Assembly (NCBI RefSeq): GCF_012927745.1
Contig: NZ_JABBKX010000005.1
Coordinates: 1 to 64,000 of the forward strand
DNA: 64,000 nucleotides
Source of the DNA: Neoroseomonas marina
GTDB taxonomy: Bacteria > Pseudomonadota > Alphaproteobacteria > Acetobacterales > Acetobacteraceae
Direction: 5' to 3'
Part shown: one piece after another, positions 18,033 through 26,790 of the stretch
Position numbering within the stretch: the first letter of the stretch is position 1
How the letters are laid out: each line of letters begins with the position of its first letter
Translations under genes and position numbers: made by a program
Notes under the pieces: generated by a model
What the model was told of the DNA's origin: nothing
Database searches by the model: none
Seen by the model: the letters and a program-made list of their open reading frames with translations, nothing else

Positions 18033-19208
18033 TCAGGCCACCACCACGTCGGATTCAACGGTGGCGAGCGCCCAGTCGAGCCAGGGCAGCAGCGCCTCGA
18101 TGTCGGAGGTCTCGACGGTCGCGCCGCCCCAGATGCGCAGGCCCGGAGGCGCGTCGCGATAGGCGCCGGCGTCGAGTGCGACGCCTTCCTTCTCGAGCAG
18201 GCTCGCGATCTTCTTCGCCGTGGCCGCCTGGGCATCCGCGCCCATGACGGTGAACCACGGCGCGGTGATCTTGAGGCAGATCGAAGTGCAGGACCGCGTC
18301 GCCGCGTCTTCCGCGAGGAAATCGTAGCCCGGCTTCGTCGCGACCCAGCGCGCGATGGCGGCGAGGTTCGCCTCCGACCGCGCGACCAGGCCCTTCAGCC
18401 CGCCGATGCTCTCGGCCCACTTCAGCCCGTCGATCGCGTCCTCGACGCAGAGCATGGACGGCGTGTTGATCGTCTCGCCCTTGAAGATGCCCTCGTTGAG
18501 CTTCCCGCCCTTGGTCATGCGGAAGATCTTCGGCAGCGGGCGATCGGGGCTGAAGGATTCCAGCCGCGCCACCGCGCGCGGGGACAGCGCGAGCATGCCG
18601 TGCGCGGCTTCCCCGCCCAGCACCTTCTGCCAGGACCAGGTCACGACATCGAGCTTGTTCCACGGCAGGTCCATCGCGAAGGCCGCCGAGGTCGCGTCGC
18701 AGATCGCGAGCCCTTCCCGCGCATCGCTGATGAAGTCCGCATTCGGCAGCCGCACGCCAGAGGTCGTGCCGTTCCACACGAAGACCACGTCGCGCGCCGG
18801 ATCGACCTGCGCGACGTCGGGCAGCCTGCCGTAGGGTGCCTCGATGATCCGCGCGTCCTTCAGCTTCAGCTGCTTGGCGACATCCGTCGCCCATTCCTTC
18901 GAGAAGGATTCCCACACCAGCACGTCGACGCCGCGCGCGCCGAGCATCGACCACAGCGCCATCTCCACCGCGCCGGTGTCCGACGCCGGCACGATGCCGA
19001 GCTTCCAGTCCGCCGGCATGCCGAGCACGGCCTTGGACCGCTCGATCACCTCGTTGAGGCGCGCCTTCGGATCCTTCGCGCGATGGCTGCGCCCGAGCAG
19101 AGCGGCGTCCAGCGCGGCCAGCGTCCAGCCAGGACGCTTCGCACAGGGACCGGATGAAAATGCGGGGTTGGCCGGACGGACCTCCGGCTTGGGGGTGGCG
19201 ATCGCCAT
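18033..19208 (-). CDS. serC: phosphoserine aminotransferase
   Basis: SerC is a PLP enzyme that converts 3-phosphohydroxypyruvate and glutamate to O-phosphoserine. It has 391 residues and begins close to the conserved substrate loop [12 protein letters not shown]. The PLP lysine is in [14 protein letters not shown], with the conserved [14 protein letters not shown] ahead of it. The sequence is of the archaeal/alphaproteobacterial SerC group rather than the E. coli type, judging by the longer N-terminus. It is the first gene of the serC-serA operon, with no further gene between it and the oppositely placed region upstream. Confidence 0.95.
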   Translation of the reverse strand: MAIATPKPEVRPANPAFSSGPCAKRPGWTLAALDAALLGRSHRAKDPKARLNEVIERSKAVLGMPADWKLGIVPASDTGAVEMALWSMLGARGVDVLVWESFSKEWATDVAKQLKLKDARIIEAPYGRLPDVAQVDPARDVVFVWNGTTSGVRLPNADFISDAREGLAICDATSAAFAMDLPWNKLDVVTWSWQKVLGGEAAHGMLALSPRAVARLESFSPDRPLPKIFRMTKGGKLNEGIFKGETINTPSMLCVEDAIDGLKWAESIGGLKGLVARSEANLAAIARWVATKPGYDFLAEDAATRSCTSICLKITAPWFTVMGADAQAATAKKIASLLEKEGVALDAGAYRDAPPGLRIWGGATVETSDIEALLPWLDWALATVESDVVVA

Positions 19209-19292
19209 GATGCAGCTCCCTCTCAGAAGCGAATGCGCCCCGGTGGGGGGGCGTGGCCCGGGCGGAGGGTTACGCCCGGTGGCCGTGTCCGA

Positions 19293-20105
19293 TCAAGCCT
19301 TGATCGACAGGGCGATGATCGAGGCCATCGGATCGGTGGATTGCGCGGCGGACGCCGCCGCGGCCTTGTCTGCCGCCGCGATCAGGTAGCGTTCGGCCAG
19401 TTTCCGCACCGCCCGGCCGTCCTGCAGGCTGTCGATCTTCAGCCGGGACGACACGGCGCGCCCCTGCGCTTCCACCGATTGGATCGCGATCTGGTCGGGC
19501 AGCCCGAGCGCCCCGGTCACCACCCGCCGCAGCACCGGGTCCCCGAGAACGTCGTAGACGTCCGAGGCGGTCTTCGCGGATTCGAGGAAATACAGCGCGT
19601 CCGACAACCCCGCCTGCTGGTCGTCCAGGCCCGAGCGGTACTGGTACTTCAGGTAGGCATTGGTCAGCCGGTCGACCATCGCGGGGTCGCGCAGGCCATT
19701 GAGCCCCGTCTTGTAGACCCCGAGCGTCTCCGCCGCCGCCTGCCAGGTGCTGCCGAGCGCCGCGGCCAGTCCCTTCTTGTCGGACGGGTCCGACAGCAGC
19801 GCGCGGCGCACCATGCCGGCGTTGCCCTCCTGCCCCGCCAGGCCCAGCGCCGGCAGGACGACCTTCAGGATGCGCGGGTCCTGCAGCGCCTTCTCGATGC
19901 TGCCGGCCTTGTCGAGCGCGGTGCGGAACTGCGCCAGGGCGGACAGCGTGACCGGGTCCTTCTTCTCCTGAGCGATGCCCTTGGCCTCGGCGCCATCGGC
20001 CGTCGCCCGCCGCAGCGCCGGAATGGCCTGCGCCGCACCGCCCGAAGCGGTGCTGGACGCCGGCACGCCGAACAGCGACTGCACCTGAGCGAGCGACAGG
20101 ACCAT
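19293..20105 (-). CDS. DUF1217 protein, flagellum-associated family
   Basis: This 270-residue, alanine-rich, helical cytoplasmic protein has the pattern of DUF1217: repeats of 'DPRILKVVLPALGL', 'LSDPSDKKGLAAAL', 'TNAYLKYQYRSGL' and 'DVLGDPVLRRVV'. In alphaproteobacteria, DUF1217 proteins are usually encoded within or near flagellar gene clusters and are thought to work with basal-body rod proteins. Their biochemical role is unsettled. No other flagellar gene is in this window, so the copy is detached from its usual neighbours. It lies between serC and thiD, same strand, with 34 bases to thiD. Confidence 0.75.
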   Translation of the reverse strand: MVLSLAQVQSLFGVPASSTASGGAAQAIPALRRATADGAEAKGIAQEKKDPVTLSALAQFRTALDKAGSIEKALQDPRILKVVLPALGLAGQEGNAGMVRRALLSDPSDKKGLAAALGSTWQAAAETLGVYKTGLNGLRDPAMVDRLTNAYLKYQYRSGLDDQQAGLSDALYFLESAKTASDVYDVLGDPVLRRVVTGALGLPDQIAIQSVEAQGRAVSSRLKIDSLQDGRAVRKLAERYLIAAADKAAAASAAQSTDPMASIIALSIKA

Positions 20106-20139
20106 GTCCCATCCTGCCGCCGCGAGGGTGAAGCCGTGG

Positions 20140-20949
20140 TTAACCAGGGATGCGCGAGGGATCGACCGTCACGCCGTGATCCAGCGGCCCGTGCCCCGCG
20201 CCAAAGCCCGGCGCGGCCGCGATCGCCGCCTGCACATAGGCCCGCGCGCGGACCACGGCACCCCGCAGCGACAGCCCCTGCGCCAGCCCCGCCGCGATCG
20301 CGCTTGCCAGCGTGCAGCCCGTCCCATGCGTGTGCCGTGTCGCGATGCGCGGGGAGACGAACTCCTCCGCCCCGTCCGCCGTCACCAGCAGGTCGGTCAC
20401 GACATCGCCCTCGAGATGCCCGCCCTTCAGCAGCACCGCCGGCACGCCGAGGCCGCGCAGCGCCGCCGCCGCCTCCCGCATGCCCGGCACGTCGCGGATC
20501 GGCCGGCCGACCAGGACCTCGGCCTCCGGCAGATTGGGCGTGATCACCGTCGCGAGCGGCAGCAGCCGCGCCTTCAGCGTCTCCACCGCGGCCGGCGCCA
20601 GCAGCGGATGCCCGCCCTTGGCCACCATCACCGGGTCGGCCACCAGCGGCACGCCCGTCGCACGCGCGGCGATCTCCTCGCACACCGCCTCGATCACCGG
20701 GACGTCGTGCAGCATGCCCGTCTTCAGCGCATCGGCGCCGAGATCATCCAGCACCACCGCGATCTGCTGGCGGATGAAGTCGATCGGCACGCCCGCCACG
20801 CCATGCACGCCCAGCGTGTTCTGCGCCGTCAGCGCGGTGATCGCCGTCATGGCGAAGCCGCCCAGCGCGGTCACCGCCTTGATGTCGGCCTGGATGCCGG
20901 CGCCGCCGCCGGAATCGCTGCCGGCGATGATGAGGACTCGTCCCTTCAT
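20140..20949 (-). CDS. thiD: hydroxymethylpyrimidine / phosphomethylpyrimidine kinase
   Basis: ThiD phosphorylates the pyrimidine half of thiamine twice, to HMP-PP. It has 269 residues and a ribokinase-like fold: N-terminal AGSDSGGGAGIQADIKA binds HMP, and the late HGTGCTLASAIAAGLAQG is the anion hole and ATP site with catalytic cysteine and aspartate-like region. LKGGHLEGD precedes it. The thiamine partner thiE lies 27 kb away in the same window. I saw no TPP riboswitch in the 120 bases upstream; instead there is a palindromic repeat. Confidence 0.95.
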   Translation of the reverse strand: MKGRVLIIAGSDSGGGAGIQADIKAVTALGGFAMTAITALTAQNTLGVHGVAGVPIDFIRQQIAVVLDDLGADALKTGMLHDVPVIEAVCEEIAARATGVPLVADPVMVAKGGHPLLAPAAVETLKARLLPLATVITPNLPEAEVLVGRPIRDVPGMREAAAALRGLGVPAVLLKGGHLEGDVVTDLLVTADGAEEFVSPRIATRHTHGTGCTLASAIAAGLAQGLSLRGAVVRARAYVQAAIAAAPGFGAGHGPLDHGVTVDPSRIPG

Positions 20950-20963
20950 GGTCGCTCCGTAAG

Positions 20964-20993
20964 TCGGGGGGAGAAGGGAACTTCTCCCCCCGA
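20964..20993. repeat. palindromic intergenic repeat (family D), hairpin
   Basis: TCGGGGGGAGAAG (20964-20976) and its reverse complement (20981-20993) form a perfect 13-bp stem with a GGAA loop, followed by a C/T-rich tail with CCTTCTTTGG. The same layout, with the same pyrimidine tail, recurs at 38067-38115. A second weak palindrome, AGGAGG-CAAAT-CCTCC, lies near 21049-21065. It sits between glmM and thiD and may act as a terminator or mRNA-end hairpin. Confidence 0.6.
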
Positions 20994-21071
20994 TCCCCCC
21001 TCAACCTTCTTTGGAATCTGGCGACTGACAGCGGCGGGCGGGGCCAAGAGGAGGCAAATCCTCCCCCGACC

Positions 21072-22451
21072 TCACGCCCTGGCCTTCGCCCGGATCGTCT
21101 CCGCCAGCCGCGCCACCGTCGCCTCGACCAGCGCCTCTTGCTCGGCTTCCGCCATGACGCGGATCACCGGCTCCGTCCCGCTGGCGCGGATCAGCACGCG
21201 CCCGCGCGCGCCGAGCGCCGCCTCCTCCGCCGCGATCGCCGCCTTCACGCCCTCGTCGTGCAGCGGCGAGGGGCCGGCATAGCGCACATTCACCAGACGC
21301 TGCGGCAGCGGCCTGAAGCAGCGCAGGGCCTCGCTCGCCGGGCGCTTCTCCTCCACCAGCACGGTCAGCACCTGCAGCGCCGCGATCAGCCCGTCACCCG
21401 TCGTGCCGAAATCCGGCATGATCATGTGGCCGGACTGCTCGCCGCCGAGGTTGCAGCCTTCCTCGCGCATCCGCTCGCCGACATAGCGGTCGCCGACCGA
21501 CGTGCGCAGCAGCTTCAAGCCGCGCTGCCCGAGGAACCGCTCGAGCCCCATGTTCGACATCACCGTCGCGACGACGGCGCCGCCGCGCAGCCTCCCCTGC
21601 GCGTGCCAGGACCGCGCCACCAGGGCGAGGATCTGGTCCCCGTCGATCACCTGGCCCGCCTCGTCCACCAGCACCAGGCGGTCCGCATCGCCATCCAGCG
21701 CGATGCCGATATCCGCCCGTCGTTCCTGCACCAGCGCCGCGAGCTGCCCTGGCGCGGTCGAACCGACGCCCTTGTTGATGTTGAACCCGTCCGGCGCGAC
21801 GCCGATCGGCACCACCTCGGCGCCCAGTTCCCACAGCACGGTCGGCGCCACCTTGTAGGCGGCGCCATTCGCGCAATCGACGACGATGCGCAGCCCCTCG
21901 AGCGTCAGGCCGCGATGAAAGGAAGACTTCGCTGCCTCGATATAACGACCTGGCGCGTCCTCGAGCCGACTGGCGCGGCCGAGCCGCGACGGCGGCACCA
22001 GCGCGGCGGCGAGGTCGCCGGCCATCAGCGCCTCGATCTCCATCTCCTGCTCATCGGTCAGCTTGAGACCGTCCGGGCCGAAGAGCTTGATGCCGTTATC
22101 CTCGTACGGATTGTGCGACGCGCTGATCATCACGCCGAGATCCGCGCGCAGCGAACGCGTCAGCAGCGCGATCGCGGGCGTCGGCAACGGACCGACCAGC
22201 ACCACGTCCATCCCCGCGCCGACGAAGCCCGCGGTCAGCGCCGGTTCCAGCATGTAGCCCGACAGCCGCGTATCCTTGCCGATCACCACCCTGTGACGAT
22301 GCGCGCCGCGATTGAAGTACCGCCCTGCCGCCTGGCCGAGGCGCAACGCCGTCGCCGCATCCATCGGGGCCTTGTTGGCGGTGCCGCGGATGCCGTCCGT
22401 GCCGAACAGGCGGCGGGCGGGGGCAGGCGGCGTCGGGGAGTCCTTGGGCAT
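21072..22451 (-). CDS. glmM: phosphoglucosamine mutase
   Basis: GlmM converts glucosamine-6-phosphate to glucosamine-1-phosphate on the way to UDP-GlcNAc, peptidoglycan and lipopolysaccharide. With the ATG at 22451 it has 459 residues. Key parts are [11 protein letters not shown] near residue 16, the phosphoserine loop [12 protein letters not shown] with serine 112, the metal loop DGDADR, and the C-terminal phosphate-binding [15 protein letters not shown] 22460, three codons earlier, is an alternative start. It is divergent from the MBL-fold gene and follows folP on the same strand, but with that gene lying between. Confidence 0.95.
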   Translation of the reverse strand: MPKDSPTPPAPARRLFGTDGIRGTANKAPMDAATALRLGQAAGRYFNRGAHRHRVVIGKDTRLSGYMLEPALTAGFVGAGMDVVLVGPLPTPAIALLTRSLRADLGVMISASHNPYEDNGIKLFGPDGLKLTDEQEMEIEALMAGDLAAALVPPSRLGRASRLEDAPGRYIEAAKSSFHRGLTLEGLRIVVDCANGAAYKVAPTVLWELGAEVVPIGVAPDGFNINKGVGSTAPGQLAALVQERRADIGIALDGDADRLVLVDEAGQVIDGDQILALVARSWHAQGRLRGGAVVATVMSNMGLERFLGQRGLKLLRTSVGDRYVGERMREEGCNLGGEQSGHMIMPDFGTTGDGLIAALQVLTVLVEEKRPASEALRCFRPLPQRLVNVRYAGPSPLHDEGVKAAIAAEEAALGARGRVLIRASGTEPVIRVMAEAEQEALVEATVARLAETIRAKARA

Positions 22452-22571
22452 GGCGTCCATCCTCTGCCCCTTCCCTACAGCGCGCGGGAGGGCCGCGTCC
22501 ATGCGCCGGTTTGGCGCGGCGCGCCGCCCATGCTCTGCTTCCGGCCGAGGAAAGATGGAGTGAACGCGCCC

Positions 22572-23471
22572 ATGGCCAGCCCGCCCACCGCCCAGGTCCC
22601 CGCCATCCACCACCGCCGCGTGGGGGACATCGCCCTGACCGTGGTGAGCGACGGCTTCCTCGAGGGCTCGATGGCCGTGCTGCAGAACATCTCGGTGGAA
22701 GACTCGTCGGAGATGCTCCGCGCCGTCTTCCGTCCGGTGCCACGGCGAACCTCGCTCAACTGCTTCATCATCCACGGACCCGACGGCCGGGTGGCGCTGA
22801 TCGACACCGGCGCCGGGACGCATATGCAGAAGACCTCCGGGCAACTGCCGAGGAACCTGGCCGCCGCCGGCATCGCACTGGGGGATGTCGACACGATCCT
22901 CCTGACGCACATGCATCCGGACCATTCCAACGGCCTCGCCACGGCCGACTGGAACGCCGCCTTCCCCAAGGCCGAACTCGCGATGCACGCGGCCGAGTAC
23001 GCCTATTGGACCAGCGCGGACGCCGAGGCCGAGGTCGCCCGATCCGGCCAGGGCGTGCCGACCGGCGGGGCCTACTTCCCGATGGCGAAGCGCCAGATGG
23101 CCCCCTACGCCGACCGCATGCGCTTCTTCGCCCATGGGCAGGAGGTCTTCCCCGGCGTCACCGCCATGCACTTCCCCGGCCACACGCCCGGGCATTGCGG
23201 CTTCCTGATCGCCTCGGGCGGGCAGTCCCTGCTGATCTGGGGCGACATCGTCCATCTGCCCGAGGTGCAGGTGCCGCGCCCCGAGGTGACGATCCTGTTC
23301 GACGTCGACCCGCCCCAGGCCGCCGCGACGCGCCGGCGCGTCTTCGACATGGTCGCGACCGAGAAGACCCACATCGCGGGCATGCACCTGCACTTCCCGG
23401 CCACCGCCCATCTCGCGCGGGACGGCGGGACCTATCGGCTCTACCCGGAGGCCTGGACGCAGGTGCTGTAG
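22572..23471 (+). CDS. MBL-fold metallohydrolase
   Basis: This 299-residue metallo-beta-lactamase-fold hydrolase has the zinc motif [10 protein letters not shown] (H113, H115, D117, H118), then a histidine in [10 protein letters not shown], then the bridging aspartate in WGDIVHL. The closing histidine is probably in AGMHLHFP. The shape is close to quorum-quenching lactonases and alkylsulfatase-like proteins, but the substrate cannot be assigned. No signal peptide is obvious. ATG 22572 is used; GTG 22560 in the same frame has a better-placed AGGAAAG and may be the real start. It stands alone in its orientation between glmM and folP. Confidence 0.85.
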   Translation: MASPPTAQVPAIHHRRVGDIALTVVSDGFLEGSMAVLQNISVEDSSEMLRAVFRPVPRRTSLNCFIIHGPDGRVALIDTGAGTHMQKTSGQLPRNLAAAGIALGDVDTILLTHMHPDHSNGLATADWNAAFPKAELAMHAAEYAYWTSADAEAEVARSGQGVPTGGAYFPMAKRQMAPYADRMRFFAHGQEVFPGVTAMHFPGHTPGHCGFLIASGGQSLLIWGDIVHLPEVQVPRPEVTILFDVDPPQAAATRRRVFDMVATEKTHIAGMHLHFPATAHLARDGGTYRLYPEAWTQVL

Positions 23472-23543
23472 GCGCCAGAGCCGTTCCCGTTCACCACGGC
23501 TCACGGCAACGTCTCCAGGCATTTGCTTTCGCAAGGATCTTCA

Positions 23544-23571
23544 CCCGATCAGGTGATTCCACCTGATCGGG
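23544..23571. repeat. palindromic intergenic repeat (family B), bidirectional hairpin
   Basis: CCCGATCAGGTG (23544-23555) pairs perfectly with 23560-23571 around a four-base loop. The hairpin and about 65 bases before it, from CGTTCCCGTTC onward, recur at 51529-51607. Both copies lie between convergent genes, so a bidirectional terminator or REP-like role is likely. Confidence 0.7.
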
Positions 23572-23578
23572 ATCTGCT

Positions 23579-24619
23579 CTACGCCGGCGCGCGGCCGACG
23601 GCGCAGGCGCGCCAGACGGCGAGCGCCTGCACGGTCTCCGCGACATCGTGCACGCGCAGCACGGACGCCCCCCGCGCCGCGCCGGCCAATGCGGCGGCGA
23701 CGCTGCCCGGCACGCGCTTGCCCGCTTCCTCGACGCCCGAGAGCGTGCCGATGAAGCGCTTGCGCGATGCGCCCAGCACAACGCGACACCCGAGGGATGC
23801 GATCAGCGGCAGCCGGTCGATCAGCGCCAGGTTGTGGTCGATCGTCTTGCCGAAGCCGATGCCGGGATCGACCGCGATGCGCCCGCGCGGGATGCCCGCC
23901 GCCTCGCAGGCGGCGACGCGCTCGGCGAGGAAGTCCGTCACCTGCACCGCCACGTCGTCATAGGTCGCGAGCGACTGCATGGTCGCCGGATCGTCGCCCG
24001 GCATGTGCATCAGGATGACGGGGACATGCGATCCACGGACGACGGCGAGTGCCTCGACATCGTGGCGCAGGGCGGAGATGTCGTTGATGACCTCCGCTCC
24101 GGCCTCGAGGGCCGCACGCATCGTCGCGCCGTTCCGCGTATCGATGCTGACCGGCGCCGCCTTGGCGAGTTCGCGCACGACCGGGATGATTCGGGCGATC
24201 TCCTCCTCGGCGGTCACGGCCGACGCGCCGGGCCGTGTCGACTCGCCGCCGATGTCGAGGATGTCGGCGCCCGCTTCCAGCATCGCGTGGCCTGCGTCGA
24301 TCGCGACCTTGGTGTCGAAGTGCACGCCGCCATCGGAGAAACTGTCCGGCGTGACGTTCACCACGCCCATCACCAGCGGCCCGTCCATGGTCAGGCCCGC
24401 GAAGGGTGCGGGGCGCTGGGCGATCGCGTGCATCGCCTCGTGCCAATCCTCCGGCACTTCGCGGATGGGACCGACGCCGAGATCCTCGCCATCCTCGATC
24501 AGGCGGACGAAGGCGAAGGCGATGTCGCCGCCCTGCAGCGGCAGGGCGAAGCCCTCGCGCAGCGCATGGAAGGCGACAGGTCCGGTGATGAGGCCGAGAG
24601 GTTCGACGTAGCGGGGCAT
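23579..24619 (-). CDS. folP: dihydropteroate synthase
   Basis: FolP condenses pABA with hydroxymethyl-dihydropterin pyrophosphate in folate synthesis and is the sulphonamide target. It has 346 residues, about 70 longer than E. coli FolP because of an N-terminal extension of some 95 residues before MGVVNVTPDSFSDGG. Conserved loops follow: DIGGESTRPGA, EVINDISALR, and late GASRKRFIG. The extension (PRYVEPLGLITGP...) is seen in other alphaproteobacterial FolPs. ATG 24619 was chosen; the longer frame runs into an intergenic repeat. It follows ftsH by about 160 bases. Confidence 0.94.
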   Translation of the reverse strand: MPRYVEPLGLITGPVAFHALREGFALPLQGGDIAFAFVRLIEDGEDLGVGPIREVPEDWHEAMHAIAQRPAPFAGLTMDGPLVMGVVNVTPDSFSDGGVHFDTKVAIDAGHAMLEAGADILDIGGESTRPGASAVTAEEEIARIIPVVRELAKAAPVSIDTRNGATMRAALEAGAEVINDISALRHDVEALAVVRGSHVPVILMHMPGDDPATMQSLATYDDVAVQVTDFLAERVAACEAAGIPRGRIAVDPGIGFGKTIDHNLALIDRLPLIASLGCRVVLGASRKRFIGTLSGVEEAGKRVPGSVAAALAGAARGASVLRVHDVAETVQALAVWRACAVGRAPA

Positions 24620-24622
24620 CGT

Positions 24623-24769
24623 AGGGGCTCCGCCCCTCCGGACCACCCCGGCACGGGGCGTCCCGGACGGGATCAAATGAAAAGGGGCGCGCCCGGCATA
24701 GCGCGCCCCGTATCGGTGTCCAGAGGCCTTTCGGCCTCGGGCGGGGTGGTCCGGAGGGGCGGCACCCCT
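24623..24769. repeat. paired inverted intergenic repeat (family C) between ftsH and folP
   Basis: The segment 24623-24650 (AGGGGCTCCGCCCCTCCGG...) is the near-perfect reverse complement of 24742-24769. Between the arms lie a GGGGCGCGCC/GCGCGCCCC hairpin and GAGGCC-TTTC-GGCCTC at 24723-24738. The whole block can fold into one long structure. The GGCC-TTTC-GGCC (or GAAA) hairpin and the GGGGCGGCxCCCC palindrome are shared with copies at 35511, 54760 and 59912. Confidence 0.7.
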
Positions 24770-24779
24770 CCGGGACCGT

Positions 24780-26705
24780 TCAGGTCGCCGGCGCCGCCCC
24801 CGGGTTGAGCCCCGGCGGCCGCGGCGTCGTCGCACGCCCCGCGGACGGCACGCTGCCGCGCCCCGCGTTCACCGGCTCGTCCGGCCGGTTGCGCACCACC
24901 GGCTCGCCGCGGATCACCTGCTTGATCTCGTCGCCCGACAGCGTCTCGTGCTCGAGCAAGCCCTTCGCCAGCAGGTGCAGCTCGTCCATGTGCTCGGACA
25001 GGATGTGCTTCGCCCGGGCATAGGCGCCGTCGATGATGGCGCGGATCTCCGCGTCGATCTTCTGGGCCGTGGCTTCCGAGAGATTCTTCGTCTGCGTCAC
25101 GGAGTGCCCGAGGAAGACCTCCTGGCTGTTGTCGCCGTAGGCGATCATGCCGATCACTTCGGACATGCCCCATTCGGTGACCATCATGCGCGCCTGGTTG
25201 GTCGCCATCTTGATGTCGCCGGACGCGCCGTTCGACACCTTGTCCGGCCCGAAGATCAGTTCCTCGGCCACGCGCCCGCCCATCGCCATGGCGAGCTCGG
25301 ACTTCAGCTTGGACTTGTGCTTGGAATAGCGGTCGCCTTCCGGCAGCGACATCACCAGGCCCAGCGCGCGGCCGCGCGGGATGATGGTCGCCTTGTGGAC
25401 CGGGTCGCACTCGGGCTCATGCATCGCGACCAGCGCGTGGCCGGCCTCGTGATAGGCGGTCATGCGCTTCTCGGCGTCGGACATGACCAGCGAGCGGCGC
25501 TCGCTGCCCATCAGCACCTTGTCCTTCGCCGCCTCGAACTCATGCATGCCGACGGTGCGCCGGCCGGTGCGCGCGGCGAGCAGCGCCGCCTCGTTCACCA
25601 GGTTGGCGAGGTCCGCACCGGAGAAGCCCGGCGTGCCGCGCGCGATCACCTTCGGGTCCACGTCGGAGGCCAGCGGCACCTTGCGCATGTGCACGCGCAG
25701 GATCTTCTCGCGCCCCTGCACGTCCGGGTTCGGCACCACGACCTGCCGGTCGAAGCGGCCCGGGCGCAGCAGCGCGGGGTCCAGCACGTCCGGACGGTTC
25801 GTCGCGGCGATGATGATGACGCCCTCGTTGGATTCGAAGCCGTCCATCTCGACGAGCATCTGGTTCAGCGTCTGCTCGCGCTCGTCGTTGCCGCCACCGA
25901 GGCCGGCGCCGCGATGGCGGCCGACCGCGTCGATCTCGTCGATGAAGATGATGCAGGGGGCGTTCTTCTTGCCCTGCTCGAACATGTCGCGCACGCGCGA
26001 CGCGCCGACGCCCACGAACATCTCGACGAAGTCGGAACCCGAGATCGTGAAGAAGGGCACGTTCGCCTCACCGGCGATCGAGCGCGCCAGCAGCGTCTTG
26101 CCGGTGCCCGGCGGGCCGACCAGCAGCACGCCCTTCGGAATCTTGCCGCCCAGGCGCTGGAACTTCTGCGGGTCGCGCAGGAAGTCCACGATCTCCTCGA
26201 GCTCGGCCTTGGCCTCGTCGATGCCGGCGACGTCGTCGAAGGTGACGCGACCCTGCTTTTCCGTCAGCAGCTTGGCCTTGGACTTGCCGAAGCCCATGGC
26301 GCGACCGCCGCCGCCCTGCATCTGGCGCATGAAGAAGATCCAGACGCCGATCAGCAGCAGCATCGGGAACCAGGACATCAGGTAGTGGATGAGCGGATTG
26401 ACGTCGCTCTCCTCGGGCCGGGCCACCACGCGCACGTTCTTGTCGGTCAGCCGGCTGATCAACTGTGGATCTTCCGGCGTGTAGGTCTGGAAGGTGCGGC
26501 CGTCGCTCAGCGTGCCCGACAGGGTGCGTCCCTGGATCGAGACCTCCCGCACATGGCCGCCGTTCACCTCGTTGAGGAAATCCGAGTAGGCGACCTGCTG
26601 CGCGCCCACCCGTCCCGTGCCCGAAGGCTGGAAGAGGTTGAACAGCGCCACGAGCAGCAGGGCGACGATCACCCAGAGCGCCAGGTTCCGGCCGAAATTG
26701 TTCAC
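24780..26705 (-). CDS. ftsH: ATP-dependent zinc metalloprotease FtsH
   Basis: FtsH is a membrane-anchored AAA+ protease that extracts and degrades membrane proteins and short-lived regulators. It has 641 residues: a transmembrane helix at 8-24, a periplasmic domain to about 108, a second helix at 109-126, Walker A GPPGTGKT (197-204), Walker [10 protein letters not shown] (252-260), second-region-of-homology arginines in RPGRFDR, and the zinc site HEAGH (419-423). The tail is proline-rich. The start is GTG 26705. It follows tilS by 85 bases, the usual alphaproteobacterial order tilS-ftsH. Confidence 0.97.
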   Translation of the reverse strand: MNNFGRNLALWVIVALLLVALFNLFQPSGTGRVGAQQVAYSDFLNEVNGGHVREVSIQGRTLSGTLSDGRTFQTYTPEDPQLISRLTDKNVRVVARPEESDVNPLIHYLMSWFPMLLLIGVWIFFMRQMQGGGGRAMGFGKSKAKLLTEKQGRVTFDDVAGIDEAKAELEEIVDFLRDPQKFQRLGGKIPKGVLLVGPPGTGKTLLARSIAGEANVPFFTISGSDFVEMFVGVGASRVRDMFEQGKKNAPCIIFIDEIDAVGRHRGAGLGGGNDEREQTLNQMLVEMDGFESNEGVIIIAATNRPDVLDPALLRPGRFDRQVVVPNPDVQGREKILRVHMRKVPLASDVDPKVIARGTPGFSGADLANLVNEAALLAARTGRRTVGMHEFEAAKDKVLMGSERRSLVMSDAEKRMTAYHEAGHALVAMHEPECDPVHKATIIPRGRALGLVMSLPEGDRYSKHKSKLKSELAMAMGGRVAEELIFGPDKVSNGASGDIKMATNQARMMVTEWGMSEVIGMIAYGDNSQEVFLGHSVTQTKNLSEATAQKIDAEIRAIIDGAYARAKHILSEHMDELHLLAKGLLEHETLSGDEIKQVIRGEPVVRNRPDEPVNAGRGSVPSAGRATTPRPPGLNPGAAPAT

Positions 26706-26790
26706 GTGCGGTTGTCCGTCTCCGTGCCGGTCGGAAAGTCCCTCCGGCGTTCTGCACTAAACATAGGATCGGTTGACCACGCTTGAATGG

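Noticed and set aside
20950-21071. TPP riboswitch ahead of thiD
   Set aside because: No CUGAGA or matching thi-box elements are seen; the space is a family D palindromic repeat.
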